Part shown: positions 48,701 through 64,000 of the stretch, one piece after another
Position numbering within the stretch: the stretch's first letter is position 1
Layout: the number at the start of each line of letters is the position of its first letter
Origin: Amblyornis subalaris
Taxonomy: Eukaryota; Chordata; Aves; Passeriformes; Ptilonorhynchidae
Reading direction: 5' to 3'
DNA length: 64,000 nt
Assembly (NCBI GenBank): GCA_018881555.1
Contig: JACAXG010000002.1
Location: 24,019,786-24,083,785 of the forward strand
The notes under the pieces: generated by a model
Seen by the model: only the letters and a program-made list of their open reading frames with translations
What the model was told of the DNA's origin: nothing
The model's database searches: none
Program-made: the position numbers and the translations under genes

Positions 48701-48769
48701 ACGCTGTTCTACCTGTGTGAACTTGCCCCAGCACCCATGGACACAGATATGTCCTTCCTGGATAACTGA
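33570..48769 (+). CDS. HSF2: HSF2, heat shock factor protein 2 (13 coding exons)
   Basis: Nuclear transcription factor that binds heat shock elements (inverted nGAAn repeats) as a trimer and works with HSF1 in stress and development. Thirteen GT-AG exons join to 1,728 nt, 575 residues plus stop: 33570-33722, 37222-37330, 37545-37672, 39562-39686, 41686-41761, 42915-42976, 43090-43174, 44021-44190, 45492-45770, 46337-46442, 47375-47434, 48027-48111, 48480-48769. All phases match. Domains: Gln/Pro-rich N-terminus (1-26); winged-helix DNA-binding domain (about 27-130, with VPAFLSKLW and [19 protein letters not shown]); HR-A/B coiled-coil trimerisation region (about 140-216); KRKR basic motif (215-218); acidic middle; HR-C (about 397-422, [20 protein letters not shown]); conserved C-terminus [21 protein letters not shown]102 in VKLE corresponds to the SUMO-acceptor lysine 82 of human HSF2. 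It is longer than human HSF2 (536), mainly because of the N-terminus. Start chosen because MKQ is the family N-terminus. Confidence 0.98.
33882..33904. repeat. GGGCC short tandem repeat
   Basis: GTC followed by four GGGCCG-type units in HSF2 intron 1, within the CpG island. A G-rich tract like this can form a G-quadruplex, though that is inference. Confidence 0.8.
34068..34096. repeat. 14-bp tandem duplication
   Basis: GTTCTGCCGTGCGC occurs twice in near-direct tandem inside the CpG island of HSF2 intron 1. Confidence 0.8.
34710..34803. repeat. T/G low-complexity tract
   Basis: Runs of T broken by G-runs (including GGGGGGG) in HSF2 intron 1. Frames through it are artefacts of composition. 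Confidence 0.8.
35801..36327 (+). mobile_element. Avian ERV solo LTR in HSF2 intron 1
   Basis: Begins TGTGGTTTAACCCCAGCTGGCAGC, the hallmark start of a common avian endogenous-retrovirus LTR. It continues with GCCACTTGCTCACTTCCCC, GTTGAGATAAGAACC, ATATTGGGCGTGATGTTCTGTGGTATGGAATATCCC, GCAAGCACTGCTCAGCAACAAC and ends near CTAGCTGAATCAAGAACA. It shares this order with 38,180-38,771. No internal viral genes are attached. I could not see a clear target-site duplication. Confidence 0.85.
37222..37330 (+). CDS. HSF2: HSF2 exon 2
   Basis: Residues 52-88 (first base of codon 88), from [13 protein letters not shown] to QLNM. It encodes the centre of the DNA-binding domain, including recognition helix residues in [10 protein letters not shown]. 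Donor GTAAGT. Confidence 0.97.
37545..37672 (+). CDS. HSF2: HSF2 exon 3
   Basis: Completes Tyr88 and runs to Lys130. It contains [19 protein letters not shown] and the wing loop. The preceding intron is only 214 nt. Divergent residues here include [11 protein letters not shown], where mammals have HPYFKQGQDD. Confidence 0.97.
38180..38771 (+). mobile_element. Avian ERV solo LTR in HSF2 intron 3
   Basis: Same family and orientation as the LTR in intron 1: GTGGTTAACTCCAGTCAGCAGC, GCTGCTTGGTCACTCC, GGGTTGAGATAAAGGCAGTTTAATAAGTAAAGG, ATGGTATGGAATATTCC, GCCATGCATGTGC, AAGCACTGCTCAGCAGTAAC, a TGAATAAAGTTAA signal and an end at CCAAAACCAGCACA. It is a little longer than the intron 1 copy. Confidence 0.85.
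38860..39135 (-). mobile_element. Possible reverse-oriented LTR fragment
   Basis: AAGCAGGTCTTTATTGAAGGCCCTCCAGGTGCAAGTGTGGC reads on the minus strand as an AATAAAGACCTGC polyadenylation region of the kind seen in avian LTRs. The segment continues to about ACAATAAATGG. Boundaries are uncertain. Confidence 0.35.
39562..39686 (+). CDS. HSF2: HSF2 exon 4
   Basis: Residues 131-172 (partial codon): linker [16 protein letters not shown] and the first HR-A heptads, [17 protein letters not shown]. The hydrophobic spacing fits the trimerisation coiled coil. Confidence 0.96.
39687..41685 (+). other. HSF2: HSF2 intron 4
   Basis: 2.0-kb AT-rich intron. A short reverse CR1 fragment lies at 40,647-40,735. 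Nothing else was recognised. Confidence 0.85.
40647..40735 (-). mobile_element. CR1 LINE fragment, short
   Basis: GAATTTGGGTTGAAAGGAACCTCAGAAGGCCATCAGGTCCAAACTGCTGCCCAGAG matches the reverse complement of the CR1 3' region. The fragment is short and diverged. Confidence 0.7.
41686..41761 (+). CDS. HSF2: HSF2 exon 5
   Basis: Residues 172-197, [16 protein letters not shown] then a Gln-rich QQQQ stretch. Central part of the HR-A/B coiled coil. Donor GTAAGT. Confidence 0.97.
41762..42914 (+). other. HSF2: HSF2 intron 5
   Basis: 1.15-kb AT-rich intron with no recognised element. Confidence 0.85.
42915..42976 (+). CDS. HSF2: HSF2 exon 6
   Basis: Residues 198-218 (partial): [20 protein letters not shown], the end of HR-B and most of the basic KRKR nuclear-localisation motif. 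It is followed by an intron of only 113 nt. Confidence 0.97.
43090..43174 (+). CDS. HSF2: HSF2 exon 7
   Basis: Residues 218-246: RPLLLNTNG and [10 protein letters not shown]. Starts after GATGTAG, donor GTAAGT. Confidence 0.95.
43175..44020 (+). other. HSF2: HSF2 intron 7
   Basis: 0.85-kb intron with no recognised repeat. Confidence 0.85.
44021..44190 (+). CDS. HSF2: HSF2 exon 8
   Basis: Residues 247-303: [20 protein letters not shown] and a run of acidic and Ser/Thr residues. Belongs to the regulatory region between HR-B and HR-C. Confidence 0.96.
44191..45491 (+). other. HSF2: HSF2 intron 8
   Basis: 1.3-kb AT-rich intron, nothing recognised. Confidence 0.85.
45492..45770 (+). CDS. HSF2: HSF2 exon 9
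   Basis: Largest internal exon, residues 303-396: [20 protein letters not shown], then Ser/Thr-rich sequence with [24 protein letters not shown] and QNINLLGK. One codon (45,556-45,558) contains an N in its third position but still reads Ala. Confidence 0.96.
45771..46336 (+). other. HSF2: HSF2 intron 9
   Basis: 566-nt intron, nothing recognised. Confidence 0.85.
46337..46442 (+). CDS. HSF2: HSF2 exon 10 (HR-C)
   Basis: Residues 396-431: [26 protein letters not shown] and SIDPDLLVD. This is the HR-C hydrophobic repeat thought to hold the inactive form by packing against HR-A/B. Confidence 0.97.
46443..47374 (+). other. HSF2: HSF2 intron 10
   Basis: 0.93-kb intron that carries a reverse CR1 fragment (46,780-47,130). 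Confidence 0.85.
46780..47130 (-). mobile_element. CR1 LINE internal fragment, reverse oriented
   Basis: Contains GCTGCTGGCTGGTGGGCAGG, CAAGGAGCTGCTCCCTGTCCA and CAGCTTCGTGTCACTTGCAAACTTGAG, all reminiscent of CR1 ORF2 3' sequence on the opposite strand. The short TAACCCTAACCC inside it is part of this repeat. Confidence 0.65.
47375..47434 (+). CDS. HSF2: HSF2 exon 11, alternatively spliced in other species
   Basis: Residues 432-451, [20 protein letters not shown], 60 nt with phase 0 on both sides, so it can be skipped in frame. In mammals this exon (54 nt, 18 residues) distinguishes HSF2-alpha from HSF2-beta. The Asp-His pair occurs twice here, from GATCACGATCAT, which explains the two extra residues. 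Confidence 0.95.
47435..48026 (+). other. HSF2: HSF2 intron 11
   Basis: 592-nt intron, nothing recognised. Confidence 0.85.
48027..48111 (+). CDS. HSF2: HSF2 exon 12
   Basis: Residues 452-480 (partial): [18 protein letters not shown] and SKPRS, a hydrophilic, poorly conserved linker. Acceptor TTTTGTTCCCAG, donor GTTAGT. Confidence 0.93.
48480..48769 (+). CDS. HSF2: HSF2 exon 13, terminal coding exon
   Basis: Residues 480-575 and TGA at 48,767-48,769: [18 protein letters not shown], a Ser/Thr-rich stretch, then [30 protein letters not shown] and the end FLDN. C-terminal activation region, strongly conserved. Confidence 0.97.
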
Positions 48770-49410
48770 TGTGAGGGAGACTCTGTATATAGTCATGAAC
48801 TATTTATTTAGAACATTGTTTGGTATGAGAATTTTTTGTAAATCACTGTTTTATGTAACCAGATATGTGGAATCTGAAGTACCTTTCCTATCTTATACAA
48901 GCAGTTGTTTAGCTACAGAGTTAGACAAGCCACCAGGCACAGCTGGCATTCCTGAGCCAGGCTGCTGCTGCACTGCTGTGAACACTTAGTGTTGCACACA
49001 TCTCTTGTGTACTGCAGGTAACCCAACACTTGTCAGTAGTGAGCTTTGGTTTATGGTTTCTTATATTTCTTGTCTTTACATATGATGACATAAACTAGTA
49101 GTGTATGGTTAGGGAGCACTGACTTTCTGTATTTTGGGGTTTTTATTTTTTACATTTTGTTTAACACTCGAGGCTTTTTTGGGGTGGGGGGACCAGGACC
49201 TGATGTAGGCTTTTTTCTTCCCTGCTTGAACTGGGAACAAAGTGCCTGTACCTTGCTAAATCTTGGTTCTGCCTTACTGTCACTTCAGTGGAAGTGCTCA
49301 CACGTAGCACAAACTGGGGAAAAGTTCTTGACAGCTGCCAGGCCCCATGACTGCATGAGTACTTTTAACTTGGACCATCTATGCTAAAATAAATGTTACT
49401 TAAGTGTGAT
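48770..49410 (+). other. HSF2: HSF2 3' UTR (proximal form)
   Basis: From the stop codon to just past the AATAAA at 49,388-49,393. The GT-rich sequence downstream (TTGTCTCTTATTGTGTCTG) fits a downstream cleavage element. A second AATAAA at 49,843-49,848 could give a longer form. Confidence 0.7.
49388..49393 (+). terminator. HSF2: HSF2 polyadenylation signal
   Basis: Canonical AATAAA with a GT-rich element about 35 bp downstream. First strong signal after the stop codon. Confidence 0.7.
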
Positions 49411-50389
49411 ACTTGTCCAAAGTTTGTCTCTTATTGTGTCTGCCAGGTGATAATGGATTTAACAGCCTCTTGTTTTCCTATTGTAGTAGCTGTGCAAGGT
49501 CTGCTGTGCACAAGTATTGGAAAATAGTTTCGTTATCTCCAAACTTAAGGGTTTTATTGGTAAGCCTCCAAAACAAACTGTTTTCCAGTAGTAGTACACA
49601 AGAGGGTGTTCTCTCTTCAGTTTCTTACTGAGAACTATGGCAGAGCCCTACCCCTCCTCTCAGGTGTGTGTCCCTTGCTGCACTGACTGGAGCCACAGCT
49701 ACTGAAGTGAATTTCTGTAGTTGTATTACAGAGCCAGAGGGGTTCCTGCACCACCGGGTGAAGGAACAGCTGACACACTTTGAACTAAATCATCTCAAGC
49801 TCCTGATTTTAATATAAACAGTAAGTCAAAACTGTAACTGAAAATAAATCTTGAGAAACTCCAGAGCAAGAAGGCCCATTAAAGGGGAAAAACTGTATTT
49901 CAGTAACTTCATATATGCAATACAAAAGCCACATTCCCCAACTCTAGCACTGGATTCAAAATTTCCTTTTTTTTTTTTTCTTTTTCCAAAGGAGTAATCT
50001 GGCCACTTGTACAAGGAGCTGAATCCATAGCTGTCTGTTCATCTTCTGAATTCAGCAACTTGTTCTGTGTTACAAGACTGAGGAACTGCTGTAGTAGAAC
50101 TGGTTTTCAGGTGTTCTAGCCAAATTTAAACAGATGCAAGGCATGTTTGTGTTTGCAGAGACACAGCTGCTAAGGGTAAAGAGAACTGTCAGAGGACTTC
50201 ACCCAGGGGGTTACACGTAACCTCCCAAAGAGCTGGGGAGTGGTTGCCTTACAGGTGTGCTCTGCAACACTGCTGGCTGTTCTCAGAACCTGACAGTGCT
50301 ATGAAGCATCCCCAGAAGCACGGATGAGAATGTAACGCAAAACCTTGCACTAGCCACATCTGGCAGCACTATGAGACATCAAAAGTCAT
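49411..50389. other. Tail-to-tail spacer of HSF2 and SERINC1
   Basis: About 1 kb between the predicted polyadenylation sites of the two convergent genes. It contains an alternative AATAAA on the + strand (49,843-49,848) and a T-run at 49,967-49,979. No gene. Confidence 0.7.
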
Positions 50390-51847
50390 GGGACATCTTC
50401 ATCCAAATTTATTTATTAATAAGGTAACAACATATTCCAAATTATTACAAGCCTTTACTAATCTTTCCATTACTGTCTAAAATTTGACTNACATGTCAAA
50501 CTTGCAGTAAATGTCAGTGTTCAGATGCAGAATTAAAATAAAAGTTTAGAGGATAGCAACAGGAAGTCACAGTTACAAACACCACGGTAAGAGATGAGCA
50601 TGACATCTGCTGCAGGCTCCAGGGTCACTCCCAGTCAGGCTGCTCTAGGCTCAAGTTGTAGCAAGTAACAGAGAGAAATAATGCAGCTTATGTACTTCAG
50701 TTACAAAGCAGCAAGCACAAAAGCATTTTAAGATTTCATAACTGCACAGGAACTATGCCTAGATTTAGACTTTCTAGGCTCAAGTCCACCTCTGGCAATG
50801 GACAACAAGCAAAATACCTAATACAGTAAAAGATTTCAAGATTCAGAGCCCCAAATATTTTAAGAAACACTTCAGTTGAAGCCTCAGTAAATGCAAACCT
50901 GCTCCTTTAGTTATTTTAATTTCAGTGCTCCTTTCTCTCCACAATTTTTTTTAATCACAATACTCAAACAATTCCTCCAAAGGGCTTACACAGCTTTCAC
51001 CACTTGGCTCCTTGCAAACTCCATGATTGTAGCTTAGCCAAGAAGAAAGTGGCACACAAAACAGCAATAAATTACAGCACAGCTATGCCATTTAAACTAC
51101 TTAAAAAAACAGTAATATGTAGATGCACATTGTAAACAGGTGCCTTAAAAGCATGCTTCTGAGCATCTGATACCAGGATGTTTTTCCCCAGGGTGCCTGT
51201 CCTCCTGTGTGTAATGGGACGCATTGGACCCAGCAGCACCATGGAGGACACAGGCTCCTCTGCAGCTCCAGGTCCAAGTTTTCCCCTCTCATATCTATGC
51301 TGAAGGTACTGCTGCCCTCGGCATGGGAAAGGTCAGGTCGTTAGTGCCAAAGTGCTGCAAGATGTCCAGTAAACTCCAACATGCTCCATTTTGAGTCTAA
51401 CAACACCTGCTCAAGGCTTACTTTGGAATCAAGGCAACAGGGATCATCAAAGGCAGCCCCTCCTTTACCTGNAAAGCCTGACCTAGCACTGTTCAGTTAA
51501 CCCTAATTAACACTTGCACTTTTTTTCCTACAACTATTTAATGCAACTGAGGGGAAAAAAACATACTTCCAAAAGTTCTTGATCTTACATCTCCTGCTCC
51601 CAAAGCACTCAGTCTAGGAGTAATCCTATGAAAACCATCATTACAGCAATTATCACTGAGCTCAGCTAGAAAAAGTCATTTAGTGAAATGACATGATTCA
51701 AGGTAATCATGCAGGATAAAGCAGGGAACACTACCTGGACAGCACACGCACACACACACGTGTATTTACACCTGCACTATTACCCGGAATACTGTTTGTT
51801 TCAGGGACACGTGGTGCTACCACAGCCCCCCCAGAGAGCAGCACAGC
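50390..51847 (-). other. SERINC1: SERINC1 3' UTR
   Basis: About 1.45 kb of non-coding sequence between the SERINC1 stop codon and the overlapping AATAAA signals at 50,417-50,408. It contains a CA-repeat near 51,747-51,759. ORFs here are short and unlike any protein. Confidence 0.65.
50408..50417 (-). terminator. SERINC1: SERINC1 polyadenylation signal
   Basis: TTTATTTATT on the + strand gives two overlapping AATAAA signals on the minus strand. Confidence 0.65.
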
Positions 51848-61685
<9,838 letters not shown>

Positions 61686-64000
61686 CTGGCAGAGAGACAG
61701 AACNTGAATTATTTAAAAAGTTTTGCATTACTGGATTTCAATATTTAATCAGACTGTGTGGATCATGAGATGGAAAATGACTCATCCTGTGCATCCCACC
61801 ACTAGTGCAGACTAAGTCACTGCAACACGTTACAGAGNCACCCAACAACAGCGCTTCCCCATGCGCCGCTGCACAGGGAAATCAGGGCTATGCCAAAAGC
61901 AATCACTTAGCCATTCAGAAGAAATAAAGACTGGATTCAGGCTCATTTGTTCTCTTAAATTTTATTTCATTTCAGCTAAATGACATGGAAGGATTGCTTT
62001 TAGTTAACAACTATATCCTCCTGTCCACAGCTGTAGAGATTAAACAAATGCACCACAGGAAAAAGATATGAGCGCAACTCTCATGTAGGTACACTCTCAG
62101 CACCTGGCACANCTGGGATGCAACCCTCAATGAGGCCATAAATATTCCAAAATACAAAAAATAGGAAAAAGACCCTCAAGCTTAGGTTGCAAATTATTTC
62201 NTATTAGCAGCTACTCCCATACCACATAATTCTGTTAGCTTGCAAAAGTTAACTTATGCAATGTAAAAGTTACAAACAGCAAGAATAGAGCAAATACACA
62301 GTACATGTGTCACTGATACCAAATATCAACAGCAAAAGTGGATGGGAATGCTGTATAGTTGCAACACTACAAGGGGGGGAAAAAAAACAACCAGGACAAA
62401 ATTTACCTGTATTTAATTCTTACACAGAAAATTGTGGGAAGAAAACAAGGGAGCAGATAGTGCTATTTCACCAGGAAAGGGCTGGGAAGCAGGGAAAAAT
62501 TCTCTGCCACTTACTGAGTGACAGTTAGGAAGTAAAAGTAAGGTAAGGTCCCACAAGTAAACATCAGCCAAAGGACGANAGGTGCAATCAAAATGTGTGA
62601 CCACTGCCCTATGCGAGCTACAACAGACCATGCTACCTCTGACAAAGGGCTAAAACCCAGCTTCTACCCCCGCACACATCCGGGGACACCTCCACCATGT
62701 GACAAAAGCTACAGGTGTTCATCACTGCATGAAAGACACTCAGTCACATAAGGACATGAGTAGTTACAAGGCCACATGACCAGGACATGTTAATCATCCA
62801 ATATGACTGGCATGTGTCAGAAAGAGTTCTCAGAAGTTTAGTCATATGACAAACAAAAATGTCAGCAGTCTGCTGCTACCGGAAAAGCCCCAGGGGTTGC
62901 NGGGAAAAGCAGACAGATTGCCACAACACTCCTGGCAGCCTCCTGAGAAGCTCTCAGGAAAAGACTGATTATCGTTATTACAGTTTCAACCAGACTCACA
63001 CACTGGACCCACAAACCTGGTCTTTTAAATAACTTCCCTGTATTCTTTTTGGTACACGTATTCCTTCCCAAGGAAGCAGGAGCCAAGAATTTTCACTCCA
63101 CTATGCTACAGAATCATCTTTAAACTAGTAAGCTTCACCATTAAATTTGTCTAGCTAAACCAGGCAGAAATTAGGCTGATTCTCACTGTAAATATTTCAG
63201 GATGTAAAAGCTATTATATTGCCCTTTTTTACCTTCTCCTCTACTCAGTATCATTATAGCATAAACAGCATGAAGGTGTTAATTATAGGAAATTTCATCT
63301 CAATATCATAAAGAAACTATTTTGACTGAGAGCAACCAGCCATTGCAACAACCTCCCCAAGGATGCGGTANTCTCCATCCCTGGAGGTTTTCAAGATGCA
63401 ACTGGACTGGGCACTTAATCATCCCACTCAGGCCCCCTTTTCCATAAAAGATGGACAGGGTGGTCCTTTGAGGCTGTCCTTTGACTGCAAGCAACTAGAT
63501 TAGGGGCACCTGTGCTTAGCAAGCAGGAAATGTATGGCACATATTGGCTCAAAATGCATCAGCATTTTACAGTACTACTGTATTATACTATTTCCCACAC
63601 ACAAAAATAACCTTTCTAGTGAAGAATATCTCTGTCCAAAAACTACTTTCTTGAACTAATTCTGTCTGCATCAGTATTTATAAACATATTGTTGAATAAA
63701 AGGTTGAGTTTGGTAGAATAGAATATATGGCTAGACTCATCTGCTGCAGAAAACTTGAGGAAAGGAGCACCTGATAAAAAATTCACTTCTGTAATGAATC
63801 CCAGTGTTAAACTGTTTGTTAAATACCTAAATAGCAGCTTGTTCGCATGTGCCTCACGTGAAGACAGAAGAATGCANGCTTCTAGAGACAGGAGAGACTC
63901 ACAGTAACTGAAATGAAGATGATTGTCTCCACCTCACCGGGAAACAATGCACCTCAAGAGAGGCAATACAACTCACTCCAGTGTCCGAGCTCCAACACCA
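61686..64000 (-). other. SERINC1: SERINC1 first intron (partial)
   Basis: At least 2.3 kb of AT-rich sequence upstream of the second coding exon. No CpG island and no exon encoding the expected MG..LG.CS..SW start was found, so the promoter and exon 1 must be to the right. A CR1 fragment lies at 63,311-63,482. Confidence 0.75.
63311..63482 (+). mobile_element. CR1 LINE 3' fragment, antisense to SERINC1
   Basis: CTCCATCCCTGGAGGTTTTCAAGATGCAACTGGACTGGGCACTTAATCATCC and GACAGGGTGGTCCTTTGAGG show a CR1 3' region in sense orientation on the + strand. Confidence 0.85.

Overview
This is a bird nuclear genome window. The evidence is CR1 LINE fragments on both strands, avian-type solo LTRs, and two complete or near-complete vertebrate genes with GT-AG introns. 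Single N bases are scattered through the whole window, so it comes from a draft assembly with ambiguous calls. No bacterial gene, operon or CRISPR array is present.

Layout. Positions 1 to about 33,100 are AT-rich intergenic sequence with no gene I can name. It holds CR1 fragments (about 8.0, 16.9 and 27.3 kb), two copies of one reverse-oriented LTR-like repeat (about 11.95-12.69 and 24.52-25.07 kb), a direct repeat pair (about 3.73 and 5.98 kb), a GC-rich block (about 7.24-7.80 kb) and a few short unrecognised coding-like stretches. A CpG island at about 33.18-34.37 kb is the promoter of HSF2, heat shock factor 2, on the + strand. I could place all 13 coding exons of HSF2 (33,570-48,769). They join in frame to 575 codons plus a stop. 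SERINC1 lies tail-to-tail on the - strand. Nine coding exons, including the C-terminus, run from 61,685 down to 51,848; the short first coding exon is beyond the right edge. About 1 kb separates the two polyadenylation regions.

How the genes relate. HSF2 is a nuclear transcription factor and SERINC1 a multi-pass membrane protein. They are neighbours in the same convergent order in mammals and birds (known synteny), and nothing here suggests a functional operon-like link. The most notable points are: two same-orientation LTRs of one family flanking HSF2 exons 2-3, which encode most of the DNA-binding domain; a Gln/Pro-rich N-terminal extension of HSF2; a 20-codon version of the alternatively used exon 11; a SERINC1 C-terminal exon and first long loop unlike the mammalian SERINC1 I remember; and unassigned exon-like ORFs in the left intergenic half. 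I did not find evidence for an undescribed multi-gene system.
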